Made by a program: the position numbers and the translations under genes
NCBI RefSeq assembly: GCF_009017415.1
Contig: NC_092403.1
Span: 3,188,169-3,252,168, forward strand
Origin: Aspergillus flavus
Lineage: Eukaryota > Ascomycota > Eurotiomycetes > Eurotiales > Aspergillaceae
Length of the DNA: 64,000 nucleotides
Direction of reading: 5' to 3'
Notes under the pieces: model-generated
Databases searched by the model: none
Seen by the model: the letters and a program-made list of their open reading frames with translations, nothing else
Told to the model about the DNA's origin: nothing
Part shown: one piece after another, positions 11,919 to 22,741 of the stretch
Position numbering within the stretch: the first letter of the stretch is position 1
Layout: each line of letters begins with the position of its first letter

Positions 11919-13193
11919 TCACTTTTTAGATGAAGTAACCACCTCCAAGTCGCTACGAACGTGCACAGCATCCATCGGCACAATCGCCGCATCACTTGTC
12001 TGAGACTCTGTGTCCCCAACATGGCTTTCCTGCGACGGGCCATGTTTTTTGCCCGATACGCCCAGTAGCGGGTTATGAGGTGTATGCTTGACCTTGCCAA
12101 ATAGATGCTGGTTTTGTGAGGTGACGAAGAGCTGTCTGAATGACGCGATACAAGCAATAATGATCCCTATTGAAACTACATCAGCAAGAAGAAATTACAT
12201 GGTAGGAGATAACACACCGGTACCCATCTCGACGAAACTCCACAAGTACAGCCAGCCAATATCCACACTGCTGTTGAGGGAATTGTTGACGACTACTCGG
12301 ATAATGGCGACAACCATAATCAGGATGGTCGCTGAGAACACGCTGAAAAGAATTAACTTCTTACGGAGCGAGATGCGGGTGTTCCATAGAATGAGAATAG
12401 GGATTGAGAGGACTTGATCTCGCAAGCAGTATTAGCTCCATATCCGACTATTTCGAATTTAGATCAGATCAACGCACTCAAAATATCAGTGACAATATCC
12501 CCGGCACAGTTTGCCCAGAATGTGCGGTTCTGATAATGGACATGATCGAGGTCGCTGCATTTGGCTGATTATAACCCCACGTTAGTCTTTGTCTTCTGGG
12601 CTGGACCAGATCGTCAAAGTTCTCACTGATTATATACTCCATTCCGCCTAGGCTACACTTGTAGTCGACGTCGGCCACGCATGCAATATAGACGCCTCCA
12701 ACAACCAGCATGACAACATACCACCAAATACGATGGCTCTTGACCTTGGAGTTGAGGCGGAAGAAAAAGGACATGAATGAGAACTTGATGGCCCACAGCC
12801 CTGAGTAGAACATAATCGTCATGGGAGCTATATATCGCATGAATGATTCAAACATAGGCAGAACTGCGGGGGTGTATGATTCCTGGCCAGTGCTGATCGC
12901 ATACAAATTATAAAGCACTTGCCCCTGGATCTGCCAGATGATCGCATTGGTCAGCATGATGGCCCATGCGAGTAGCACGAAGATATCATCGACAAAGAGT
13001 CGACGGAATGAGGCAATCCGGACAAAGATGCGAAAGAGGACGAAGACAGTGTCAGTAGCCGTAAATGCCCAGAGCACGCCCTGTAACTCGGAAAGTTAGT
13101 GGCACAGACAATGGATGGCTCTGAATAAGTGCCAATCACCAGAAAGGCATGTTTGGAAATTTTGGCATGCATCATTAACATTGAATCTGCCAT
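11919..13193 (-). CDS. PTH11-like / fungal rhodopsin-fold integral membrane protein
   Basis: Seven-helix membrane protein of the PTH11-like (fungal rhodopsin domain) group, thought to act as receptors at the plasma membrane. Five exons: 13193-13140, 13080-12627, 12564-12478, 12412-12224, 12166-11919, giving an exact 343 aa. Introns have GTGATT, GTGAGA, GTGCGT and GTACCG donors, three with clear branch sites; the third acceptor is AAG. Splicing restores family landmarks: RLFVDDIFVLLAWAIML, the C-x...FWANCAGDIVTDIL segment, LSIPILILW, and GIIIACIASFRQLF before a hydrophilic Ser-rich tail. Helices are visible throughout. It faces the P450 at 13747 head to head across about 550 bp. Such proteins recur in or near fungal metabolite clusters without known roles. 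No lesion is visible. The segment before helix 1 is short. Confidence 0.85.
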
Positions 13194-13746
13194 GATATCG
13201 GGGACCTCAGGGAAGAGAGGAAATGGACTATTAAGTGATGAGCGGAGAAGTGGGCTGGGAATGCGATAAATGGACTCGGCTATTTCAAGATAGTTAATTC
13301 CAATGCGATGGTAACGAGCTGACAGGAGCAGCGTTCAAACCCATGCTAATGCTCATATCACCCACATTAGATGGCTTATTGCTCCTCTTCGGCTGCATAA
13401 AAACCCGTCCCATTCCAGTGGGGGCCATTCTGCAGGCAGGGCGCCATTCAGGGTTATAGAGCCAGGCGTGACAGACGTGCTAATGCAATTACTATGCACA
13501 GACTATTACGAGGCAGTGCTGTCATCCATGCATTGAGCCCCTCAGTTATGGTATTATGGGTGCCACCTGGAGCATTACCTGATTCGTGTCAATGTTTCAG
13601 GTAAATCATAATCTTCTGACTCGATCAAAACGGGACGTCTAATCGAGGACAGACTGCTCGTGCGTAGGCTAAATAGAGCGTAATGCCAGCCGCTTCAGGT
13701 GTCTCCAGATAGTCACACGGATGGAACCGATATTGGCAGTTTGATC
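13194..13746. promoter_or_regulatory. Bidirectional promoter region, PTH11-like gene and P450
   Basis: This 553-bp gap lies between divergent starts. It contains no recognisable gene; shared regulation is inferred from geometry only. Confidence 0.4.
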
Positions 13747-15655
13747 ATGCCTGCATTCAGTCTTTCTTTGATTGGAATCGGGGTGGTAGCTGTGGGTACA
13801 GTGTGGGCACTTTGGGCTTTGACCAGGAAGTTGCAAGTCCCAAACAATTATCCCAACGCACCACGCAGCCTTCCATACTCAATACCATTCCTGAAAAGCA
13901 CCATCCCATTTGTGCTCGACGGACTAAACCTTTTCCGCCAGGCCTCGTGAGTATTCACCCCGGCCAAAATGCGAACGAAGTAAGGGACTAACCAGCTGCC
14001 AGCCTCTATTGCCAGGATCGTTGGCCACTGCGGGTAGATCTTCTAAACGGCGAGGTCTATATAGTCCAAGGAGCTAAGAACATCGCTTCCATTTTCAGCA
14101 CGCCCGGCCTTACAGTTACACAAGCATATGGCATTGCACTGAAGCATTGCTTTGGGATGGAGCAGAAAGCCGTTGATGCCTATCTCGCTGATACCTCGGG
14201 CTCCTGGCATCGGCCCATTCCCGGCAGCCAAACGCCGTGGCACGGACGTGTGAGTTACCACACACACGAGAACCTTGTTCAGGGCCTCTTAGGCGCAGGG
14301 TTGGACCCAACGACGGAGCGCATAGAACGGCTATTACTTGCCTCTCTGGAGGGGGCCGTGTCAAGGACGTCTGAGTGGACGTATGGTATGGACTTGACCG
14401 AGTTCTTTGAGACCCATCTCGGGTCAGCGATCCTACAAGCCTTATATGGTCCGCTGCTGGTCACAAAGAACTCAGACTTCAACCGCAACCTGTGGCGGTA
14501 TGATAAACAAATAATGAGACTAGCCAAGCGCTTACCGTCGTGGCTAATCCCCGAAGCCTATCGTCTGCGGGATGAGCTTCTCGGCGCTATCATGAGGTGG
14601 CATCAACAGGCTACTCTACTCTCAGAAACAATCCCAAGTTGTGAAAGGACCAGCGGAGGTGAAGCCGATCCATACTGGGGGTCGGCGATGATGCGCGAAA
14701 GGAATAAGATGCTGTTGAGCATCGAAGGACAGGATGCCAAATCAGTGGCATCCACGGATCTTGGCTTCATCTGGGCGTATGCCTTGTAGTGTTATTTTGC
14801 TTGTCTTATTTACTGTCATGACTGACTTGTAACTAGCTCTGTTACGAATGTGGTCCCATCTACCATGGCCCTTTGCACCCACATGTACCGTGATCACTCC
14901 CTCGTCGAGAATATCCGTTTAGCGGCGCTGAATTGCATCCGGCCAGGGGCCACCTTGCGCTTCGACCTCAATAAGCTTGGGAAGCAGCCTTTGCTGCTCT
15001 CGATGTATGCCGAGACCTTGCGCTTTGGCGTACAAATTCATATCCCCCGGTGCTCACCACATCAACCGCTTTCGGTGGCAGGAGTAACCATCCCACCTGA
15101 TAAAATGATCTTTATCAACACAAGTCTCGCGCACACTGACAAGTCCGTATGGAACACACGGAATGGAGAATATCCGCTGGATACCTTTTGGGCACAGCGA
15201 TTCCTGATTGACCCAAAAGACGAAGGCAGCGGGCCTACAAGGAAAGAGTGTTCTCAGCCACTTGAATCTACTCCTAGGGGAGAGTACAAGAGGATGGATG
15301 GTCAAGGTTCAAGCTCAGGGCAATTTACCTTAGAAGGCCTCGATGGAAGCTGGATACCGTATGGAGGTAAGGCCGATTCAAGATTTATAAAACTTTCTAC
15401 GGAAAACACTGGGCCGGCTATTGACAGAATGTAGGCGGACAACACGCATGTCCGGGTCGTATTTTAGCAAAGCGCATTATATTGCTCGCAAGCTCCATGA
15501 TGGCTACCATGTTTGATATTGAGCTGCTGGCGCCCAATTCCTCCTTGCAGTTTGGGTCACCGCGCTTCGGATTTGGAGTCCGCAAGCCATCTGCGCAAGT
15601 GCCTTTTCGGATCCGACGCCGAAAGCCAGTCAATCAAGATCCTTTTACCTGCTAG
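13747..15655 (+). CDS. Cytochrome P450 monooxygenase, CYP7/CYP8-like fungal type
   Basis: Four exons, 13747-13946, 14003-14776, 14837-15366 and 15435-15655, give an exact 574 aa. The last exon is short and carries the haem ligand, so unspliced reading makes the gene look truncated. I start at the ATG at 13747, which opens a membrane helix (LIGIGVVAVGTVWALWAL). Intron 1 (GTGAGT to CCAG, branch CTAAC) joins FRQAS to LYCQDRWPLRVDLL. Intron 2 joins FIWA to SVTNVVPSTM, an I helix of the Asn type. ExxR reads ETLR. Intron 3 rebuilds WIPYGGGQHACPGR with the Cys ligand. It is the same broad type as the P450 at 2512 but clearly divergent. No disabling change is visible. Confidence 0.88.
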
Positions 15656-16067
15656 GGTCTAACTATCGAATGTCCATAGCTGTAACTAGACTAATATAAA
15701 TCTAACAGCGACCACCGCGTTTGTGGTACCGCTTAGTAACTGACATCAATCTGAATGTAGTCGTCAGAATAAATATAGTATCGAAACCGTAGACCCCCTC
15801 TATACTAGGTAGTTCGATTCCCATATGGTTGGTTCAATCCAGAAGAATATCAGGATCTAGGAGAAGAGAACATATATCCCTGTCTAGCCTTCTTTTTAGG
15901 CAGCTCAAATTCAGATGTCAGACACTCCTTGTTGACTCACCCCGTCGGCAAGCATCGCACCTTTATAATTGAAGGGTTCGAATTCGATTTTTGCGAGTTG
16001 TCTTTGATTCAGCTTGAGCCCTAAGCCAACAGTAGACCTGATACTTAGGCTATCAAGCCACGCATAA
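15656..16067. other. Intergenic, nothing recognised
   Basis: Moderately AT-rich spacer downstream of the P450. A GGTTCGAATTC string near 15978 recalls a tRNA T-loop, but no tRNA folds around it. Confidence 0.4.
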
Positions 16068-16708
16068 ATGGGACAGGCCGAGATATTCACACCCGCAGTT
16101 CGACAAGAATCCGATTTGGACAGGAAATCTAACGTTACTGGAGGCTTCCTCCATGGCGCGGTCCTGATCTCGCTTCTGCAATACTTACCCTTGCTTTACC
16201 AAGCCGTACAGCTCGAAATGGCTATTTTATCCGCCATCTCCCTGCTGCCCATCGTCATCATTGATGTAGTGATTGCAGCGGCCTCCATGCTGATGGTTCC
16301 GTTGTTCGGTGGATATGTATGGGTTCTACGGGTTGGCTTGGATCATACTCACCCTGGGAACCGGCTTGCTGGCCCTGTTTGATGTGGGATCATCATCCTC
16401 CATGCGTCTCGGACTGCCCGTCCTTTGAGGAGTCGGTGTTGCCATTTTCAACACGGTCTTCTCAACATCCATGTCCGCTGACCCCTCTCCAGGACCCTGC
16501 CAATGCGGTTGCCTTCATTGACAAGCTAAGTTCTCTAGATGTTCCTCATGGAACGCTTGGCCCTGTCCTGAGAGTTTATCTAAAGTGCTTCCAGACAATA
16601 TTTTATACGATGACGGACCTTAGTGGACTAGGATTGGTGATTTCGATTTCCGTGAATGAGCTTGATCTCATGTCCCAGGAACTTGGAAATCAGCGCTTCG
16701 AGGAATAG
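16068..16708 (+). pseudogene. Decayed DHA2-type MFS transporter, C-terminal part
   Basis: An open stretch from 16068 encodes HGAVLISLLQYLPLLYQAVQ and then SAISLLPIVIIDVVIAA, matching helices 9-10 of 14-helix MFS drug transporters (usual YYLPIYFQAV and SGIxLLPL). A frame change near 16370 leads to LFDVGSSSSMRLGLPVL, a TGA, then GVGVAIFNTVFST, the following family segment. After a second frame change a tail (DPANAVAFIDKL, then VLRVYLKCFQTIFYTM) matches the end of such transporters. At least one stop and two frameshifts make it non-functional. It could be the missing half of the relic at 10500-11200, separated by the block carrying the PTH11-like and P450 genes, or a second relic of the family. 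Confidence 0.65.
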
Positions 16709-16859
16709 TCGGAAAAGCAGATGCTCATAGCTCCACAGACTCAATCGTAACCTACTTTTGGGCTGGTGGAGAACATCTTGCAAATCCTCGATCGTCCCCT
16801 GGAGATCATTCAACCCCGAGTGCAATGGCAATTTAATATAATTCTTGGGATGACTGTTA

Positions 16860-17260
16860 ACTGAATACATTTCCGTTCTATCTCCGTTTTGTTCTCGCCC
16901 ATCGCATGGATGACTTTTCCCCGATCAGGAGATAATCCTCCGTCTCCATCTCGGCAGGGATAGTCTGCTTCATGTTCCCACGTTCGTGAAAGGGCCATTT
17001 GTTGCTCCCAGGTGTGATGCGGGTTGCGCCATTGTCATCCATGAAATCGTAGAAGGTGAAGAGGAAATTGATCTGTCGCTCTGTGCATGGCGTATAGGAG
17101 ATCGCGGTGCAAGACCTGGGAAGCATTGTTCGTCACGTTGGTCGTATCTCCCACAACGCACTCGAGGAATTTACGGATTTCTCCCTCCCGGGACTGCTTC
17201 GCCATAGCCTGACCTCTCCCCTCGATTTGGCGATGCAGCGGCACAAATGCCAACCACCGA
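16860..17260 (-). pseudogene. Relic of a second phytanoyl-CoA-type (PhyH) dioxygenase
   Basis: The minus strand reads SQVLHRD (about 17133-17113), which contains the His-x-Asp metal pair of PhyH dioxygenases. After a frame change near 17080 it continues NFLFTFYDFMDDNGATRITP, then GSNKWPFHERG and QTIPAEMETEDYLLIG. This is the family's xxLxDFxxENGATRxxPGSHKW...PAEMxxGxxLL core with the His of GSH replaced by Asn. The last metal-binding His is not found, and the frame is broken, so the gene is dead. It lies about 2.3 kb from the intact dioxygenase at 19540-20699, from which it differs strongly, so it is not a recent duplicate. Confidence 0.65.
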
Positions 17261-17300
17261 GGACCCGCCAGCGCTCGCTCGTTAAGCACTCCTATCCGTG

Positions 17301-17632
17301 AAAAGGGTCTCCCTGAAGCAGAATGGCAAGAACTCCTAGCAGCCAAGAAGGTGCAGGATATGCAACGCGCAGAAGGCCTTGCCACGAGGGACCGCCTCAC
17401 TCATCAATTGCAGGCCGCCGCCGCCGCCAACGACACCATCAGTCCATCATCTCCGTCCAGCGGACGTGGGGGTGCAGCGAGCGAGGCAGTCCGTAATGAA
17501 CTGTCGGCTGTTGAGCGACGAATGCAGGATGATGAGAGGGTGCAGTATACGCTTGCGACTATGAATCGGTGTGTCAATGGGTATTGTTGGGTGAGGGTTG
17601 CCGGGGGGGGGGGGGGGCGTTTGACGATGTGA
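17301..17632 (+). pseudogene. 3' fragment of a conserved fungal gene with a CxxGYxW C-terminal motif
   Basis: The frame EAEWQELLAAKKVQDMQRAE runs through a charged helix, an Ala/Ser/Pro linker, a second helix (AVERRMQDDERVQYTL), then MNRCVNGYCWVRVAGG. Coiled-coil segments followed by MNRCPxGYxWxRxxGGYRC are known from the C-terminal end of Aspergillus hypothetical proteins. Here the ending runs into 15 consecutive G (17603-17617), so the expected YRCxGGxH ending is lost. The 5' part is absent: the opposing dioxygenase relic lies immediately upstream. I read it as a truncated, probably dead fragment. Confidence 0.5.
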
Positions 17633-17805
17633 GGGAGGGATGCATTACGTTAGTATGGATGAGTTGAGAGGGAGTCTTTTATAATCTGCTAGGATGACAT
17701 TGGATAGGTTGTGTCGGTATTGATTATGGGGGCTATCTTTCTGTTACTTTGAAATGTATGTACCAGTATAGACTGCATTTGACTTCAAATCGGAACTTCG
17801 AGTCT

Positions 17806-18988
17806 TCAATGATGATTGATCACGCCTGCTATCCAATCAACGGCTGGGAGCATCACGTTGAGATGAATATCGTCACCCGTGTTAGCCCCAATATCAAATG
17901 CATGGTGCGCTCCGTCGACGATATGTTCCTTGTGACGGAGTCCTTGACTGTCGAGACATTCGGCCAGACCAACTGCATGTGCGACTTCAAAAAACTCGTC
18001 TTGACTTCCAAGGATCTGGTACGTTGGGGGATAGGCAATCTGCTTTGCAAGATGCAAGGGACCTAATGTATATTTCGTTAGCAGATCGTTATATTAAGCA
18101 TACCATTCTCAGGCAGCGAGGGAAACTTACTGATGCCATCAATCTCAAATTCTTGCGCTTCTCCCTTTTCCGGCAGTTGCCATTCTATAGTGCTGCCATC
18201 AGGGCAATGTCGAATCAAACCGCGAAGGAGAAATTCAGCTACCAGTCCTCGACGGAAAATTTCCGCTCCAACCTGTTGCCTTGGATTGAAGACGAAATCT
18301 TTGAAACTCTTCGGAGGTGGTGTTGAGGCTATTGGGCGTTCCATATCAACTACCGAACTGATACGTTCCGAAGTGAGTTCTGGCACATCAACTGAATTAA
18401 TGGTCCCCCCTTCACTAGTTGAATTCGACGAAGGTCTGTTGGGCCATATATAGAGAGAATTGCGGCCGGCTTCTGGCTCCATAATTTCGGCTGATTTTGT
18501 GTTATGTCCCTTTCTGTGCATAGACTGGAGGAAAATGCGAGGCAGAGAGAGGGGGTCAAGAACTTACTGTCAACAGGGCAAGTAATGCACCGGCCGATGC
18601 ACCGGCGACAATGACATCTTCTATAGAAGTTCTCGGCCCATTCTGGCTTAAATGATTCGACAGGCCTTCATGCATCCATTTCGATAGATCGCGAATGTCT
18701 TCGAGTTGGCCGGATATAAAGTCCGACTCCGGTAGGAGTCTTGTAATTTGCAGATGCCACGACGTATTGCTGAGCAAGAAACTCGTCGAAAAGAGGTCGG
18801 CAGTACTCGGTGCGGTCTCCGCCGATCCATCCTCCGCCGTGAAGGAATAGAACAGCTGTGGTCGTGTCTTTATATGGGAGATTGTCGGGAATGAAAACAT
18901 CCACTTCGAGCTTCAAATCACGGATGGTCTTGTAGACGTATGTCTTGGCCCCGGGAAAAGGAGGCGGGGGTTGTTTGAAAGATTCCAT
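17806..18988 (-). pseudogene. Alpha/beta hydrolase (HSL-like esterase) with frameshifts
   Basis: Family pieces appear in order on the minus strand: ATG at 18988, the oxyanion-hole motif LFLHGGGWIGG, then VVASANY. A one-base insertion near 18752 shifts the frame to RLLPESDFISGQLEDIRD and VIVAGASAGALLALLT, which carries the nucleophile Ser. A GTAAGT intron follows, then AAILSIYGPTDL in one frame and KSFKDFVFNPRQQVGAE in another. A final intron leads to GSQDEFFE and GAHHAFD with the catalytic Asp and His, ending at TGA 17806. The full triad is thus present, but the reading frame is broken at least once and probably twice. Either the gene died recently or the sequence carries indel errors. Intact, it would hydrolyse a small ester. 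Confidence 0.7.
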
Positions 18989-19539
18989 GAGCAAGGCTTG
19001 GGATGACGAGGGAAGAGGGCTCAAATTCGCTAATGAGGTGAGTATTAACTATTGATATATTTTGTTCCAAGGCTCAAAGGATATCCCTTTCCAAACCTGA
19101 CCTGTCTCCTATCTGATAACCCCCAGCCTCCTCGCAATTCTCCCATTCGTAACCCAATGCTTGAGTGGTGCTCTCCCACTTGCCGAACATGCGCAGCCAG
19201 ATCGTGCGAAGAACGTCCTACTTCGGATATCGGCTGTAATTCCTCTGCAGTTCCACATCTGCATGCTGTCGTTTCTACAGATCAACTAATCCTCAGGTTG
19301 CGGAGTGCGAAGGATGCCGACGGCAACTGAAGTGATGGATAATTATCAAAATTCCGTCAACGATTAGATGCTTAACGACAAATGCCGTGGACTACAGTTT
19401 GTTGCATCCCTGTGCAAGATATAAAGAGAGTTGACAACAGATGTTCTGTAAGGTTTCGTTACTGTAAAAATAAATCTTGATAGTAATTTCCAGAAAATCG
19501 TAGCTCTTGATACAAAAGAATGGTGTGACTTCGTGCCTT
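18989..19539. other. Intergenic, nothing recognised
   Basis: Upstream of the hydrolase relic and downstream of the dioxygenase. A 92-codon plus-strand frame at 19052-19330 is Cys-containing but matches no zinc-cluster spacing, so I do not call it. Confidence 0.4.
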
Positions 19540-20699
19540 TCAAGCCTCAGCCTTCAGATAAGGAATACCTGTCAACTTGAATGCCCTCTCACTAAGCTGG
19601 GGCTCATTCACTGGCTTAAAACGGTTACTTGGGCACTCCTTGCCGTCTCGCTTGGCAACGTTGGAGCCTGTGTGCTTCGCGTTAGGCCAATGGGTTGTTC
19701 CTAGCCAGTTCTCAAACGCTTCTTTCTTGCGCGACAAGTCGTCATTGGTGGTGTCCGCTACCGGCATGTAGCAGGTGTAGATGCAAAAGCGAGGGGTTTC
19801 TCCCTTCGGACTGAGGTTATAGTGAGGAGTTCTGGAATCCCATAGCAGAAGGTCGCCAGGTTCAGCACAAACTTTCTCCCACTTACACCCATGGTCATCA
19901 AGCCACTTCATTCCCCGTTCCGTGTATCCGTACCACTCCGGAGTCCAGGCCGGGATGCGTTCCTCATCTGCTAACTCGCGGTGGAATTGCTCAGAGAGCA
20001 GGTGGCCTCCGCGGCAGACAATTAGGCCGCCATCATCAGGGCCATTGGGAAGCAAGTTCACCAAGCCTTGCAGACACCGGAAACCTGGCTTCTCCGGGTC
20101 CTGGTCCTGGTGTGGCCAAGGCTTATTCGCAGGAAGATCTGTGCGGCTAGTAGAGTATCAGCTTGAGTTCTGGTTCAATGTTCGGCGGAGGGGAAAAAAC
20201 ATACTTCGGGAAACCGAAGTTCACGGCATCAAAAGAGACAATGAGATCTTTGTCATTGTACACCTTCTCGAAGGTTTCGACGACCCCCGGTTCGCTACGC
20301 ACATCCCAAACGAACTTCTCGTGGGTGACGGCATACTGCAAGCACATTCCCTTCTCATTGATTACGGGAAGGTTGTCTTTGTGAACACTCGACGGATCGT
20401 GACGATCAAACCCCAGGTTACTAAGTTTGATGAGTTTCCTGCGAGACAGCCAATGAGGCGTAGAATCCTCAACCCCGGATAACTTACAAGTTCTCCAGCC
20501 ATGAGAACATCTCATCGGCATATTTGAGGGCCCGCTCACGGGGAATGGCACCCTTCACAACGGCAAATCCATCCCGGGCAAGATCATCCCGGAAATCACC
20601 AAACTTGGGGTCGCTGCCGTCGATCCGCATGCGGACATTTTCCGGCGCTGGCGCTGCAGCTGCAACAGATGCAGTGATGGTGGTGGTGGCAGTAGACAT
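19540..20699 (-). CDS. Phytanoyl-CoA dioxygenase-family Fe(II)/2-oxoglutarate oxygenase
   Basis: Non-haem iron oxygenase expected to hydroxylate, desaturate or epoxidise a substrate using 2-oxoglutarate and oxygen. Three exons, 20699-20488, 20438-20205 and 20146-19540, give exactly 350 aa. Splicing rebuilds FGFPNRTDLPANKPWPHQDQD, in which HQD supplies the His-x-Asp metal pair; the distal His is probably that in WDSRTPHYN, followed by Arg in TPRFCIY for 2-oxoglutarate. The start at 20699 gives an Ala/Thr-rich leader and then the helix FRDDLARDGFAVVKGAIP, typical of the family. It is divergent from the FAD monooxygenase with 315 bp between starts, which points to a shared pathway. The substrate is unknown. 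No lesion seen. Confidence 0.88.
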
Positions 20700-21014
20700 G
20701 ACTTGAGATTGATTCTTTGATTCTTTGATTCCTGTGAGTCAGTTGGATTCCTACGTTGATGCCAGCGGTCGGTTTATACCATATCTCCGGACTGCCAGTA
20801 AAACCTCATTTCCCTTTGCAACTGCCCCACCCCACCCCCACTTCCCGAACAGAATGTTATGCCGATTCAGTTGGTGTACGGCAAGTGGGAGTCGAGGGTG
20901 GAAAAGTGGACAAGCCGCGGATTTCATGAACTGGGTGAAACTGAGAAGATATTCTTCATGCGACGATGTGACTCGGATCTCATGTCATTTTTGTTCTTTC
21001 TCTCCCAACTCATC
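20700..21014. promoter_or_regulatory. Bidirectional promoter, dioxygenase and FAD monooxygenase
   Basis: This 315-bp gap separates divergent starts. It contains CGG triplets (CGGTCGG near 20769, CCGG near 20787) of the sort bound by Zn2Cys6 regulators; the cluster gene at 26217 encodes such a protein. The link is inference. Confidence 0.4.
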
Positions 21015-22741
21015 ATGACAACAACAAGCACTCCGTTCCAAATTGTCATTGTCGGAGGTGGCATAGCTGGCCTCACGGCAGCTATTGCCCTCCGGGGCCC
21101 CAGCAGGAAGATTATCGTACTCGAACAATCACGGCTTAACAAGGAGATTGGTGCTATGATTTCTCTCCAGCCAAACGCCACCAAGATCGTTTATAAAACT
21201 TGGGGTTTGGGGAAAGAACTGAGCACATCTCGTTCAATGGTGGATCAGGGATTCCGAGTGTATTCAACTGAGGGGGAGCTGGTGAATGAAGTCCCACTCA
21301 CAACCAAAACAGAATACGGCGCCAGTCGCGTCCTATGGCATCGAAAGGATTTGCATGACGCACTGAAACGAGCAGTGTTGAGCCCTTCGACTGTCGCAGG
21401 GGATCTGGTGGAGATTCGAGTCTCCTCTCGGGTGGTTCGCTGCGACCCTTGGGGCGGAGTGGTAACTCTTGAGAGTGGCGAGGAAATCAGAGGAGATATT
21501 ATCATTGGCGCTGACGGAATGTAAGCTAGCCCACCGGGTATAGGGCCAGGATTACTCTCTAACAGGGTTCTATGCAGTCACAGCAACTTACGCAAGGTGG
21601 TCGTGGAAGATGGTCCTACCCCAATGCCAACAGGGCTTTCTGGTAAGAGCCAACCCCATCTTTAGCAGAAAAGGCTAACTTTGCCAGCCTATCGGCTCAT
21701 GGTAAGGGGACACCCCTAGTGTTTTGGGGGCAGGTTTGCTTATCAAATAGATCCCGTCAAATGTACTTGAAACAGAAGAGAAGGAGTTTTGTGATAAGAT
21801 CGACCCCCGAGCGCCATTCACATCAATGGTCGTTGCACATGATTGCCGTCTGATTATGGGTCCTGGAAGGGAGGGCGATGTCTTTGGAATAGTTGCGCTG
21901 GTTCCAGATGGTATGGCCCTTGGTCTGTGCGACAACGATGGTTAATATTTATGGTTTTTCTTGCAGAGCGGATGAACGAGGATCCAAACGCAACACAGTC
22001 TTGGGTTTCAGAAGGAAAACTAGATAAGTTGATGGAAACTTTCTCAGAATTCCCCCGATGGATCACGGATATTTTCAAGTGAGTGAAGTTGCAATGGCCA
22101 AAGACCTCACTCTCTCTGATTCACTTCATATCAGGCACTCCCCCGATATTGGGCTGTGGCAGTTACGAGACATTGTATGTTTAGATATCCATCTCGAGCG
22201 AGCACCACGTCGCTTTCAATGATGTCGGATTAATGTTGATTGTGACAGGAACCGCTTAGCACATGGCATCGCGGTCGGCTCTTCCTGATCGGCGATGCTG
22301 CGCATGCGATGCTCCCCACACAAGGTCAAGGTGCCAGTCAAGCAATTGAAGATTCTGAGGCCCTCGGTGCCTTCTTCAAGGAAATAATGGAACCACCATC
22401 CCTTGAGCAAATCACAAGGTTATTTGCGGTATGACTCATCCCTGAATATCGCTCTTAGGCCCTTGTTAGTCATGAGTTCTTATGACAAGCAGGATACCTT
22501 TCAAAGTCGATACGCCCGTGCCAGTCTCATACAAGGATACAGTCGACAGGCTGCGCGACCAGGCACCGTCAAGCAGGAGAAGACTGTCATAATGTAGTTG
22601 CCCACACCACTGACTCCCCGGCTCCCTGTATGCTGACTAGGCTTGTTTAGGAAACCGGACGAATTTATGGCTTTTAACAGCATGTACAACGGTGCCAAGG
22701 AGTGGCTGCGAAGTGAAAGATCTCTAGCAGGCCTGGCTTAA
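21015..22741 (+). CDS. FAD-dependent monooxygenase, salicylate-hydroxylase-like
   Basis: Group A flavin monooxygenase, expected to hydroxylate or epoxidise a substrate with NAD(P)H and oxygen. Nine exons: 21015-21520, 21578-21642, 21688-21701 (a 14-nt microexon), 21751-21910, 21967-22078, 22135-22174, 22249-22428, 22493-22593 and 22651-22741, exactly 422 aa. Landmarks: Rossmann FAD motif [16 protein letters not shown] at the N-terminus, the E of VLEQS for ribose, GADGIHSNLR, and the second FAD motif [20 protein letters not shown]. Each junction lands inside recognisable family sequence. I start at ATG 21015, directly before the FAD fold; an in-frame ATG at 20859 would add 52 residues that look like leader. 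Acceptor 7 could instead be at 22489, adding one Gln. The gene appears intact and pairs with the dioxygenase opposite. Confidence 0.92.

Noticed and set aside
11919..13193. Seven-helix gene as a Pyr4-type terpene cyclase, which would supply the missing core enzyme
   Set aside because: The motifs (FVDDIFVLLAW, DIVTDIL, IACIASFRQLF) are those of PTH11-like/fungal rhodopsin proteins, not of membrane cyclases.
15978..15992. tRNA-like T-loop string GGTTCGAATTC
   Set aside because: No anticodon stem, D arm or acceptor stem can be paired around it.
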